Positions 48,779 to 58,576 of a stretch of DNA of 64,000 nucleotides are shown here, piece after piece. The stretch is from Castanea sativa (lineage: Eukaryota; Streptophyta; Magnoliopsida; Fagales; Fagaceae), in assembly GCF_040712315.1 (NCBI RefSeq), contig NC_134016.1, positions 27,661,503 through 27,725,502 of the forward strand, in the 5' to 3' direction. A program made the position numbers and the translations under genes. Numbering within the stretch: position 1 is the stretch's first letter; each line of letters starts with the position of its first letter. The notes beneath the pieces were generated by a model that worked only from the letters and a program-made list of their open reading frames with translations, did not search any database and was not told the origin of the DNA.

Positions 48779-51246
48779 ATGGGTAGGTTTAAGTGTGTAG
48801 TTGATACCGCCGCTGGAATGGAAGGCTTCAGAGCCAAGTATCACATTCCCGGCGATGTAGGGTTAAAATATTGCCCGGCAGAAGCCGTGGCCGGTTCTAG
48901 AAAAGAGGGAGAGGTTATCATCCCAATGATAGCCTTTATAGAGGGTGGGATGACCCTCCCAATGAAACCTGTAACCAGGGAGTACCTTCGCAACCACTGG
49001 TTGTGTCCCGATCAATGCCTCCCAAACGTTTTTAGAGTGTTGGGCAGCGTCGATGCTCTAAACGAGCAAATGTGGCTAAACCTCACCTGGCACGACGTCG
49101 TCTTTCTGTACGAGTCCCATAAACTCTCCAAAGTAGGTTACTATATTAAATCCCGTTCCAGCGTCGTTAGGCTAATCTCCTGTCTGCCCAAATCCAACAA
49201 AGGCATGAAGGATGACTACCTGATCGTTTCTGGGAACTGGCACGACGGCCTCCACTGCCCAGTTGAGTGGGGAGATCCAGGTGCGACACCTTAGGACTAA
49301 CCTTACCCCCCGCACAAACTCCTCTAACACTCACACAAATGCGTATTCACATTTATTTAGGTTTATTATATGTTGTGTGAATCTGACCATGTTTGTTTGA
49401 TTTGGTGTCTTCTTTTACAGATAAGCAACACGTGCGCCCACGCTTAAGCCACTGCAACGTTGCAGATCTTAACCGAGTACTGCGCTCCGAGGTGTTTGTC
49501 AGCGAGGACCTACAACTCAGAGCCGTTCATCTGATTCTAGGGTACGATCCTATCTCCTCGGACTTCCAAGAGATAGAAAACACCATAGTAGCGGGTGACC
49601 GAAGGCGAAAGAAGATCAACGTAGCCCGGCCCAACTTTTTGGACGACCACGATCTCCCTGACGCCCCTCACACCGTACTGCATCTACAACCAATTGCTGC
49701 GGTCCCTCTAGCTACACACTCCCAGGCGATTGTTGTCCTAGAGGAGCAAGTGTCTTCTTCAAACACGCTAGACGAGGAGATAGAACAGTTCCAATTTGAA
49801 GATACCGAAAGACCTCGAGGGAACCAGTTCGTTGTACTCTCTGACGAGGAAGAAGAAGCCACTGAGACCTCTGGAATTGCAGGGTTAGTCGTTGCCCAAC
49901 CAGAAGACGAATCCGAGGAGGATATGGACAGGATGAAGGGTCTCCTAACCAATAGAGCTGCGAAGGTGGTGGAGAAAAAGACGGGGGGGTCCCAAGCTCT
50001 TCAATCTTTGCCACCTCCTCCTCCTCCAGCTGAGCCAAAACTTCCAGCCGAGGATCCTAAAAAGAAGAGAAAGGGGGAGGCCGAGGGGACAATCAGTAAG
50101 GACCCCAAGAAACCACGACAACAACTTCCAGCGGCTCAGCAGCAGAAGCTGGATAAAGGCAAGGGTAGGGCCCGCTCAGTTGAAAGCGGGGAAATCAGGA
50201 ACGTGGCCGAAGTGCGCTGAGCACCGACCACGTGGTCCCCCGACTTAAGATTGGACGGTGCACCCATCTCTTGCCAATCCAGTATAAGGGCGGTTCAACA
50301 AGGTCATGCTCACCACCTGGCCGAAGTGTTGGAGCGCCCTCTTTTGCTTCCCAAGGACATGGAAACCTTGGAAAAAATGAGCCAGCCACAACTATTCCTC
50401 TCTTTAAAAAGAGACTTAGCATTGGTAAGTTTACCCCTTTTTTAGGAAGATTCCACTTTTAACAATATTCATAAGTGTTTTTACTATTCCTGATTCCCTC
50501 ATACTTTGTTACAGGCCATTCAGGAAGTCTTTGTAGCCGAGAAGTTCATAGAAGACACTCGGAAGAAGGCCAGAACTGAGCAGGAGATTAGGATGGAGAC
50601 TGAGAAGTCCTTGGGCACAGCCCTTGCTGAAAATGAGAAGCTTACTTCGGAGGTGGCTGAGCTGAAGAGAGAGAAAAATGGGGTCGAGTCAAACTTGAAG
50701 ACTATGAAGACCCAGATAGAAGGGCAGCGCAAGCTCCTTCGCAAAAAAGATGATGAGCTCGCTCGAGTCCAAAGGGAACGCTCGAATTTGGAAAAAGAAC
50801 TTGCGCTGATGAAGGAAGAAGCCAGCTCATTCCAAAGCTCTTTACAGGCTGCCAAGCAGACGAGCTACGAGGAAGGGGTAGCAACCACCGAGGAGCAGCT
50901 GACAGAGGCCTTCGCGGCTTTGTGCCGAGAGTACTGTCAGAAAGTCTGGGGGGAAGCCCTAAATGTAGCTGGAGTTCCTCTATCCTCGGATCTGAGGAAG
51001 TCCGAGAACGTTTGGCTTCCCCTGGAGATACAGGAGATTAAAGAGGCTCCTGCTGCTACTCCTACCCCTGACTCAACTCTCCCTGTTCTGCCTCTGATGG
51101 TCCCACAGCTAATTCCATATCCTACAGAACCTTCAGGTTCCAACAAAGAAAAGGAAGGAGGCGAGGATGCAGAGAAGGACTTGAGCCAGAAGGTGGAACC
51201 CAACGTCCTTCCAACTAAGACAGCAGACAAAGGAAAGCAGTCATGA
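48779..51246 (+). CDS. Spliced antisense gene of Tat-2 (gypsy-type transposon protein with coiled coil), one premature stop
   Basis: Lies opposite in strand to gag-pol. Exons 48779-49280, 49421-50424 and 50515-51246 join in frame: donors GTGCGA and GTAAGT, acceptors TTTTACAG and GTTACAG; 2238 nt, 745 codons plus stop. Exon 1 has IPMIAFIEGGMTLPM, CPDQCLPNVFRVLGSVDAL and SVVRLISCLPKSNKGM, resembling the domain annotated in plants as putative gypsy-type transposon protein. Exon 2 is acidic, then Pro- and Lys-rich (nuclear-signal-like KKKRK near residue 380). Exon 3 (503-745) starts with a long heptad coiled coil (about 505-640) and ends polar. The only defect is TGA at 50218-50220 (codon 434); the frame continues to the next donor. 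Function unknown; DNA binding or regulation of the element is a guess. The same gene and intron 1 exist in Tat-1. Confidence 0.85.
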
Positions 51247-51825
51247 CTCCCTTTGAGCTGGAGTTGAGAGAGACTGAGGCCACCAGTACCTCTCAGCAAG
51301 ACCCCCTTCCAAAAGCTTAGGACCTAGCTTTAGGACTTCTCTTTTTCTACATCTGTCTTAAATATGTAATGTACATTTGAATGATTAATGAAGAATAATT
51401 TCATCTGATTTTCACCTATGTTGCATCCATTTTACTTTATTCTTTTCGTATTTGTCATAAAGATTGCCCTTAGTACATAGTCAAAAAGGGACAGAACAGA
51501 CAAATCTAACTCCAAGTATTACACAATCATAACCTCCACGCAGTCATTCGCATGTTTTGGTATTAAAACTTAACAGCAGATGACATGGTTGAAATATTTT
51601 AAACATTGCCTTGACAAAAAGAAAGACCTCATATAACGGTTAAACCCTTATAATGTGTGGTTTTATTTTTAGTAGGATGTAAGATCCAAGGACCATTCCT
51701 TATATAAATTTGCTTAAGGTTTAAAGATATAGAACTTAGGATCCGAGTTAATGACCAGCAAGGCACTAATTTCCAGACGCAATATGAAATTAACTTTAAC
51801 CAAGTCTGTGGTCAGTAACTTTACA

Positions 51826-52416
51826 TGTTAATTTTCCCAAAGTAGGAGGTCCGAGGACCCGACATAACTAAGGTTCCGTTTAACTAATGATAAGATATCA
51901 ATTTTCACAAGGTTTGTGGTCCGAGGACGACACTTAACCAAGTTTCTGTTTGATTCTTAAGGATTGTAACTTCAAATGTTAATTTTCCCAAAGTAGGAGG
52001 TCCGAGGACCCGACATAACTAAGGTTCTGTTTAACAAATGATAAGATATCAATTTCCACAAGGTTTGTGGTCCGAGGACGACACTTAACTAAGTTTCTGT
52101 TTGATTCTTAAGGATTGTAACTTCAAATATTAATTTTCCCAAAGTAGGAGGTCCGAGGACCCGACAAAACTAAGGTTCTGTTTAACAAATGATAAGATAT
52201 CAATTTCCACAAGGTTTGTGGTCCGAGGACGACACTTAACCAAGTTTCTGTTTGATTCTTAAGGATTGTAACTTCAAATGTTAATTTTCCCAAAGTAGGA
52301 GGTCCGAGGACTCGACATAACTAAGGTTCTGTTTAACAAATGATAAGATATCAATTTCCACAAGGTTTGTGGTCCGAGGACGACACTTAACCAAGTTTCT
52401 GTTTGATTCTTAAGGA
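51826..52416. repeat. Tat-2 tandem repeat, 151 bp x 4
   Basis: Copies begin at 51826, 51977, 52128 and 52279. Each holds two related half-units: TTTTCCCAAAGTAGGAGGTC with CGAGGACCCGAC and AAGGTTCTGTTTAAC, then CACAAGGTTTGTGGTCCGAG with AAGTTTCTGTTTGATT. Lies between the 3' ends of the antisense gene and pol. Confidence 0.96.
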
Positions 52417-52480
52417 TAACAGCTGCAAGCATCAGAGCTACTCATAACTTTGAAATATTAACTGACAAAAGCACATTTCA

Positions 52481-52987
52481 TTAATAATAATACCTTCTAA
52501 GATTATTTACATTCCATGGACGTGGTACAATTCGTTCGTCTAGGTCAGCTAGCCTATACGACCCTATGCCTGCTACTGAAACAATGCGATAGGGGCCTTC
52601 CCAGTTGGGTCCCAGCTTATCTCAAGCTGGGTTCTTAGAAGTGCCTACAACTTTCCTTAGTACAAGATCACCAGGCGCAAGTGGTCGTAGCTTCACGTGG
52701 ACATCATATCCTCGTTTTAGCTTCTGTTGATAATAAGCCATTTGGACCATAGCTGCCTTACGCCGTTCCTCAAGTAAATCAAGATCTTTCTCTAGGAGTC
52801 CCTTGTTATTCTTTGGGCTAAAAGAACTCGTCTTTAGAGTAGGAAAACCAGATTCCAGCGGTATCACCGCCTCGGCTCCATAAGTCATAGAGAATGACGT
52901 TTCTCCAGTGGACCTGCGCGGTGTGGTTCGATACGTCCACAGAACATGAGGGAGCTCTTCTACCCATCTGCCTTTCGCATCGTCCAA
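52481..52987 (-). pseudogene. Tat-2 integrase C-terminal part
   Basis: Continues pol in a shifted frame after the deletion at about 53040-53050: ELPHVLWTYRTTPRRSTGET, SFSMTYGAEAVIPLE, then a C-terminal KLGPNWEGPYRIV block and a natural TAA at 52481-52483. One in-frame TGA at 52622-52624 stands where Trp is expected (SKNPA, stop, DKLGP). Confidence 0.92.
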
Positions 52988-53007
52988 CCTCTTCTTGAGC
53001 CCGTTGA

Positions 53008-55209
53008 CTATGACCTTGTTAACGGCCTCGGCTTGCCCATTTCCCTGAGGATACCCATGTCACCACAATATTGCCTAAAGGCCTTGCTGTCAAATTGAAC
53101 GCCATTGTCTGAGACAAGTGTATGTGGTATACCGAATCTAGTGACAATATTTTTCCAGATAAATTTCTTGGAATCAACATCTCGGATATTAGCTAAGGGC
53201 TCAGCTTCAACCCACTTAGTGAAGTAGTCTGTCCCTACGAGCAGCCATCTTTTGTTTCCTGCAGCCCTCGGAAATGGCCCTACTATGTCCAATCCCCATT
53301 GTGCGAAAGGCCAAGGACTGGAGAGAGGGTTGAGAACCCCTCCAGGTTGATGAATATTAGGGGCGAATCTCTGGCATTGATCACATTTTTTGGCATAGTC
53401 CTGAGCCTCCCTCTGCATATTGGGCCACCAATAACCCTGAGTCAAGGCTCTATGGGCTAAAGACCTTCCCCCAGTGTGGCTCCCACAAATTCCTTCATGC
53501 AATTCCTCCAGTAATGCTTCTGTTGATTCGGGATGCACGCACAACAAGTACGGTCCTGAAAAGGATCGTTTATACAACTTCTGGTCCTCGGACAACCAGA
53601 AATGTGGCGCCTTTCGACGTATCTTTTCTGCTTCAGATTTGTCCTCAGGAAGAATATCATTTTTAAGAAAAGCTGTAACTGGGTCAATCCAACTAGGCCC
53701 AGGCCTTATCAGATAAATGCGAGGCGCGTTGGTAATGACAAGAGAGGGTTTTAGTAAATCCTCAACGAGGATAACCCGAGGTAAACCTTGAGCCGAGGAC
53801 GTTGCCAGCATAGCTAAGGAGTCTCCATGGGTGTTTCCACTCCGAGAGATATGAGTTAATGCGAAGGAGTCAAATTCAGTTTGCTGGCGCTTGATCTGGG
53901 CCAAATATTCCTGCATCCTTGGATCCCTAGCCTCCATGGTCCCCGTGACCTGGCCGACCACCAGTTGAGAGTCTGAGAAGATATGGATTTCCTTCCCACC
54001 CATTCTATGTACCATTTTCATGCCTACCAAGACCGCTTCGTATTCGGCCACATTGTTAGTGGCCGAGAATGCCAATCTCAAAGACTTTTCGAAAAAAATT
54101 CCCTCGGGGGACGACAGGACAAGACCAACACCTGACCCTCTCTGATTGGCTGCCCCATCCACATACACTTCCCAAATCGGAGATACCACTGCCGTGATCA
54201 TACCAACTGAATTTTCACCCATGTGGGCCTCTTTTAAAGTTTCTTCCAGTAGTGGTTCGGCAAATTCCGCCACCAAGTCAGCGAGGATCTGACCCTTCAC
54301 CGAGGTGCGAGGCTTGTATTTAATATCAAAAGCCCCTAGAATGGTCCCCCAATTTGCTATCCTTCCTGAGTAGTCGGCGCTACGCAGCACTGCCTTAAGG
54401 GGCAATTGGGTCAGAACAACCACCGTGTGGGACTGAAAATAATGGGGAAGCTTTCGTGTGGCATGAACCACGGCCAGGAGCGCTTTCTCTAGGGGTTGAT
54501 AACGCACCTCGGCTTCACCTAAAGACTTACTAACGTAATACACCGGTCTTTGCACCCCGTTATCATCTCTTATCAGGACCATGCTGACCGCGTGGACGGC
54601 CACTGCCAGATAAGCAAACAAAATCTCATGTGTCTCTAGATGAGACAGAATGGGTGGCCGAGAAAGATATTGCTTGAGCTGTTGAAAAGCTAACTCGCAT
54701 TCCTCGGTCCATTGGAACCCTTTCCACTTATTCAACAGTTGGAAGAAAGGACGACATCGGTCAGCTGACCGAGATATGAACCTATTCAAGGCGGCAATCA
54801 TTCCCGTTAATTTTTGAATTTCTTTAGGGTTCCGAGGAGACTGCAAGTCCTGAATAGCCTTGACCTGCACCGGATTTACCTCTATGCCTCTATGAGTAAT
54901 CATGTATCCCAAGAACTTTCCAGACCCCACGCCGAAAGAGCACTTTGAGGCGTTGAGGCGCAACCTGTACTTTCTCAGTATCTGAAAAGTGTCGGCCAAA
55001 TCTTTCACGTGTGAAGGTATTGTTTTGCTTTTCACCACCATATCGTCCACATATACGTCAATAGTTTTCCCCATTTGCTGTTCGAACATTCTGGTCATCA
55101 TCCTTTGATAGGTAGCCCCAGCATTTTTCAAGCCGAATGGCATGACCTTATAATGATAATTCCCCGTCGGTGTAATGAAGGCAGTCTTCTCCTGATCCTC
55201 TAATGCCAA
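53008..55209 (-). CDS. Tat-2 pol: RT, RNase H, second RNase H, integrase core
   Basis: A 733-codon open frame holding most of the polymerase. RT blocks [20 protein letters not shown] and catalytic YVDDM lie near residue 54. Connection and RNase H span about 150-330 (VQRPVYYVSKSL, HTVVVLTQLPL). A second, archaeal-type RNase H covers about 343-470, beginning WEVYVDGAANQRGSGVG with DSQLVVGQ; this dual RNase H is a Tat-lineage marker. The integrase knuckle spans about 565-605, ending CDQCQR, and the core has GLDIVGPFPR (first Asp, about 637) and VSDNGVQFDS (second Asp, about 698). A deletion after GDMGI removes about nine residues and shifts the frame, so the third catalytic residue, in NGQAE, is out of frame and the product is truncated. 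Confidence 0.96.
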   Translation of the reverse strand: MALEDQEKTAFITPTGNYHYKVMPFGLKNAGATYQRMMTRMFEQQMGKTIDVYVDDMVVKSKTIPSHVKDLADTFQILRKYRLRLNASKCSFGVGSGKFLGYMITHRGIEVNPVQVKAIQDLQSPRNPKEIQKLTGMIAALNRFISRSADRCRPFFQLLNKWKGFQWTEECELAFQQLKQYLSRPPILSHLETHEILFAYLAVAVHAVSMVLIRDDNGVQRPVYYVSKSLGEAEVRYQPLEKALLAVVHATRKLPHYFQSHTVVVLTQLPLKAVLRSADYSGRIANWGTILGAFDIKYKPRTSVKGQILADLVAEFAEPLLEETLKEAHMGENSVGMITAVVSPIWEVYVDGAANQRGSGVGLVLSSPEGIFFEKSLRLAFSATNNVAEYEAVLVGMKMVHRMGGKEIHIFSDSQLVVGQVTGTMEARDPRMQEYLAQIKRQQTEFDSFALTHISRSGNTHGDSLAMLATSSAQGLPRVILVEDLLKPSLVITNAPRIYLIRPGPSWIDPVTAFLKNDILPEDKSEAEKIRRKAPHFWLSEDQKLYKRSFSGPYLLCVHPESTEALLEELHEGICGSHTGGRSLAHRALTQGYWWPNMQREAQDYAKKCDQCQRFAPNIHQPGGVLNPLSSPWPFAQWGLDIVGPFPRAAGNKRWLLVGTDYFTKWVEAEPLANIRDVDSKKFIWKNIVTRFGIPHTLVSDNGVQFDSKAFRQYCGDMGILREMGKPRPLTRS

Positions 55210-55227
55210 GGGAATCTGGTGGTAACC

Positions 55228-55740
55228 CTAAAAGGCGTCCAAAAAACTCATCCGAGGATGTCCGACAGTGGCATCCACCAGTTGGTCAATACGTGGCATC
55301 GGGAACAAATCTTTAGGACAGGCCTTGTTCAGATCAGTAAAATCCACCCATACTCTCCATTTGTCGTTCTTCTTTTTAACAACAACAGTATGAGCCAACC
55401 ATTCGGGGTAGAAAACTTCTTTGATAGCCCCCGCCCTTTTGAGTTTAAGAACCTCTTCCTTCACAGCCTCAGAATGTTCCCTGGAAGATCGCCGAGGTGG
55501 CTGTCTCCTCGGAACAATAGTTGGGTTGACATTTAAGTGATGAAAAATGAAGCCCGGATCCATGCCTGGAGCTTCATAAGGGTCCCACGCAAAAATATCA
55601 ACATTGTCCCTCAAGAATTCTAACAATTCCATATTCTTTTGGTGTGACAAAAGTACACCTACCTGGAAGAATCTCTCTGGGTCATCGGCTACTGGAAACT
55701 TCTCTAACTCCTCGCAATGTGTCTCATCCCCTATCACCAT
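55228..55740 (-). CDS. Tat-2 pol: linker and RT N-terminal part
   Basis: Same frame as the downstream pol frame. Contains NVDIFAWDPYEAPGMDP, PRRQPPRRSS, IKEVFYPEWLAHTVVVKKKN and WVDFTDLNKACPKD (RT fingers), then RMSFLDAF and TAG at 55228-55230, followed in frame by GYHQIPLALED. The universal motif is DAFQGYHQ, and Tat-1 has Gln (CAA) there, so this is a CAG-to-TAG nonsense change. Confidence 0.95.
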   Translation of the reverse strand: MVIGDETHCEELEKFPVADDPERFFQVGVLLSHQKNMELLEFLRDNVDIFAWDPYEAPGMDPGFIFHHLNVNPTIVPRRQPPRRSSREHSEAVKEEVLKLKRAGAIKEVFYPEWLAHTVVVKKKNDKWRVWVDFTDLNKACPKDLFPMPRIDQLVDATVGHPRMSFLDAF

Positions 55741-55836
55741 TCCAAATGAATCAGGAGCCGTTAACTGCTATAAACCTTTGGTGATTAAAGCCGAAGACTT
55801 GGCTTCTGTCTGATGTAGTACCGCAGCCGATATGCA

Positions 55837-56703
55837 CTACCTGGCTACCAATTGGCTGCCGAGGATTTCCTCAACACATTCCCTCGAGGGGAACTTGACT
55901 TTAACGTGCAAGGTAGAGGAAACAGCCCCAAGCGCGTGTAACCAGGGCCTGGCAAGGATGGCTGTGTATGGAGAATACGCGTCAACCACAATGAAATCCA
56001 CCTCAACCGTTTCTGATCCGGATTGAACGGGCAAACGGATCTGTCCCTTCGGCACAACGGCTCTCCCTTCAAAGCTTATAAGCGGCGAGTCGTAAGGAGT
56101 TAAATCTTCCAACTCCAACCTTAGCCCCTTAAATAGATCAGGGTACATGATATCTGCATTGTTGCCATGATCTATTAGCACCCTCCTCACATTATAATTC
56201 CCTATCCTGAGGGTGACCACAAGAGCATCGTCATGGGGCTGGATAGTCCCTACCTTATCCTCCTCGGAGAAACCTAAGACGGGCAAAGTGCCCTTCAACC
56301 TCTTCGGCCTGCTACTCACATCCTCGGCCTGAGGATGGGAAACCGCCATCACCCTAGTGGGACCTGAGCCGGTCCTACCAGGTGCAGCGAAGATAACATT
56401 AATTGTTCCCAATGCTGGCCGAGATGAATTGTTCCTCTGATTGTTTGAGCCAACTTGACTGACCTGCCCAGTGGGCTGACACAAGTGCTGCTTTAACTTT
56501 CCCTCACTGACGAGCTGCTCTAGATGGTTCCACAGGGTCCGACAGTTCTCAGTAGTGTGGTCCACATCCTGATGATACTGACAAAAGAGGTTTTGATTTC
56601 TTCTCGCAGGGTCCCCTGACATCTTACCAGGCCATTTAAAGAAGGGCTCCTTACGAACTTTATCCAGCAACTGATGTACTGGTTCTCGGAATACTGTGCT
56701 CAC
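55837..56703 (-). CDS. Tat-2 gag knuckle region and aspartic protease
   Basis: In the same frame as gag and pol. Begins with FREPVHQLLDKVRKEPFFKW, then the zinc-knuckle-like CQYHQDVDHTTENC, the linker GTINVIFAAPGRTGSGPTR, and a retroviral-type aspartic protease with VLIDHGNNADIMYPDLF; the residue between catalytic Asp and Gly is His, unusual for D-T/S-G proteases. It ends RPWLHALGAVSSTLHVKVKF. It stops at TAG 55837-55839 after LVAR; Tat-1 keeps Gln (VARQCMV) there. A further in-frame TAG is at 55768-55770. Confidence 0.92.
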   Translation of the reverse strand: MSTVFREPVHQLLDKVRKEPFFKWPGKMSGDPARRNQNLFCQYHQDVDHTTENCRTLWNHLEQLVSEGKLKQHLCQPTGQVSQVGSNNQRNNSSRPALGTINVIFAAPGRTGSGPTRVMAVSHPQAEDVSSRPKRLKGTLPVLGFSEEDKVGTIQPHDDALVVTLRIGNYNVRRVLIDHGNNADIMYPDLFKGLRLELEDLTPYDSPLISFEGRAVVPKGQIRLPVQSGSETVEVDFIVVDAYSPYTAILARPWLHALGAVSSTLHVKVKFPSRECVEEILGSQLVAR

Positions 56704-56829
56704 GGCCTGAGGCGCTGCCGAGCCGGACTGCCCGACATAATCTCTCCTCGGCTTGTTATTATGGTACCTGTCCGACCTGAAATCCCTTCTCTCCTGCGGG
56801 ATAACCTTCTCCTTACCATTTCCTTACTA

Positions 56830-57780
56830 CTAGTCTTCCTCCACCCTCTTGTACTCGTCAATACGATCCATGAGACGACGTACGCTGCGAACAGGTTTTT
56901 TGGTCAAAGACTTTCTCAAGTCATGATCAGTAGGAAGACCCACTTTAAAGGTATTAAGCGCCACCTCATCAAAGTCGTCATCTATTTCATTAAACATCTC
57001 CCAGTAACGGTCGGAGTATGCTTTCAGCGTCTCCCTTTCCCTCATGGTCATGGATAACAGTGAGTCCAATGGCCGAGGTACTCTGCTACACGTAATAAAC
57101 CGCGAAGCGAATGCTCTAGTAAGCTCCCCAAATGAACCTATAGACCCCGATTTAAGGCCGTTGAACCACCTCATAGCAACAGGTCCCAGGCTAGAGGGGA
57201 AAACTTTACACATCAAGGTCTCGTTGTGAGAGTGCACTGCCATCCTCTGGTTGAAGTGACTCACGTGCTCCACCGAATCAGTCTGGCCATTATAGATGGT
57301 AAAATTGGGCTGGGTAAACCTTCTGGGAAGCCTTCCTTTCTCAATCCTCCGTGTAAATGGAGATTTGGAGAGTTGGTACAACGCCCTACTCATAGTATCG
57401 TTGCCTAAGCCCCTAGAACGAAGCTTCTTACGTCGGCGGGTTGGCTGGTCGTCCTCCTCACCAGAGGACGTTGCACTGGTGGGAGAGCGCGACCTTAAGC
57501 CGTAGCCACCTCCCCTATCTTCCTCTGAGGAAGAATTAGATGAGGGCGGTGAAAACCTACGCTTGGCACGGCGTAACTTTCTCTTCAAACGATTAATTTC
57601 CTTCTGCAGGGATTTAGAACCCTCATCGTGGGTGGTGCTACCCCCCTCATGAATATGGCCAACGCCTGGGTATTCTGTATGGACACTTCCCTCACGATCC
57701 CTTCGACGTTCAAGACGTTCGAAATGATCTTCCGGTTGTGATCCTTGTGACTCTGCATGATGAGAGCCCAAGCCCGCCAT
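56830..57780 (-). CDS. Tat-2 gag
   Basis: Structural Gag protein that packages the element RNA. The ATG at 57778-57780 lies about 30 bp inside the primer binding site. The 316 residues comprise a charged N terminus with a Lys/Arg helix (about 58-75), a Ser/Glu-rich stretch, and the retrotransposon Gag core about 155-310 (FTQPNFTIYNGQTD, MCKVFPSSLGPVAMRWFNGL, RVPRPLDSLLSM). It ends VEED followed by three adjacent stops TAG TAG TAA (56824-56832), after which the same frame continues (GNGKEKVIPQERRDF) into the knuckle region. Family members are expected to read Gln-Gln-Gln there (from family knowledge); Tat-1 also has TAG at the first of these positions. Confidence 0.93.
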   Translation of the reverse strand: MAGLGSHHAESQGSQPEDHFERLERRRDREGSVHTEYPGVGHIHEGGSTTHDEGSKSLQKEINRLKRKLRRAKRRFSPPSSNSSSEEDRGGGYGLRSRSPTSATSSGEEDDQPTRRRKKLRSRGLGNDTMSRALYQLSKSPFTRRIEKGRLPRRFTQPNFTIYNGQTDSVEHVSHFNQRMAVHSHNETLMCKVFPSSLGPVAMRWFNGLKSGSIGSFGELTRAFASRFITCSRVPRPLDSLLSMTMRERETLKAYSDRYWEMFNEIDDDFDEVALNTFKVGLPTDHDLRKSLTKKPVRSVRRLMDRIDEYKRVEED

Positions 57781-57807
57781 AATATCCCTACCTATTCTAG
57801 ACTAGAT

Positions 57808-57827
57808 TTCCCACAGACGGCGCCAAT
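57808..57827 (-). other. Tat-2 primer binding site
   Basis: TGGCGCCGTCTGTGGG on the - strand, two bases inside the 5' LTR. The leading TGG pairs with a tRNA CCA end. Confidence 0.88.
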
Positions 57828-58576
57828 TGTAAGTGCACAATTGCACCTGGCCCCAAGAACAGTTACGGGCTCAGGCCCAATGAGCCTTAAACAATATGAA
57901 TTTGTAGAGTGTGGGCTTGAAACCCAGGTTAGAAGTGTTTGAGGATTAAATGACAAGCCAAAGATTGCAAACACTTGGAAACAACAAGGAATATTATAAA
58001 TCAACCTACTCGGACGTAAGCCGAGAGCTGTTCTTATATTATCTCTTCCCTTTTTTCTTTTTCTTTCGATTACCAAAAAAGAGAGTCCCCATTTCCGGTT
58101 CTAGGTTTCTCCTTAAATACTCCTCTTTGTGATACTTTGTACACGTGTTGCCCCAACTCCCCCTTAGCCTAGATATTTCTTTTCTCAGTGCCTTTGAATA
58201 GTAACCAGAAGTTTCCTTTCCACTGTTCAGGTGTCACTTCCCCATTAATGCGGCCAGGGTGGTAGGTGCAGGGTCTTTAATGTGGAGGTGGCAGCCTTTA
58301 TCTTTGGTATTTCTCTAACATCGATGCTTCTAAGACATTCAAGGGTTCACCCCCTTTAACCATTGGTCTTGACCGTGTCTTTCCCTAACCTTTACCATGA
58401 AGTCCCGGGTTCTCCGGTGTCCGTCCGAAGGGAAATTCATCCTCGGCTGGATCCTCGGATCCTCGGCGTATGGGCCGACCCGTAATACTAACAAGCTCTA
58501 AACCCAAGAGCAGGTCGGCCTTCCTTAGCATGGCCCAAAGGCCCACATCCCCATTAGGGTCTTTTTACTCCCCACA
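57828..58576 (-). repeat. Tat-2 5' LTR
   Basis: Partner of 47524-48270, 749 bp. A TATTTAAGG TATA-like box on the - strand (near 58111-58119) would drive the gag-pol transcript. Followed by the target repeat CACCC. Confidence 0.95.

Larger units (their letters stand above)
47524..58576 (-). mobile_element. Tat-2: young, nearly complete Tat-lineage retrotransposon with antisense gene
   Basis: An 11.05-kb element with LTRs at 47524-48270 and 57828-58576. The direct repeat CACCC flanks it (47519-47523, 58577-58581). Gag-pol is on the - strand (57780 to 52481). A spliced gene on the + strand (48779-51246) converges on it, and a 151-bp tandem block lies between them (51826-52416). By eye the LTRs differ at about 12 bases plus two 1-bp indels in about 748 bp. 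Six in-frame stops and one small frameshift deletion disable gag-pol; one stop disables the antisense gene. Confidence 0.97.

Noticed and set aside
49668..50038. Ser-rich frames on the - strand opposite exon 2 of the antisense gene
   Set aside because: Shadow frames of the acidic, biased + strand exon.
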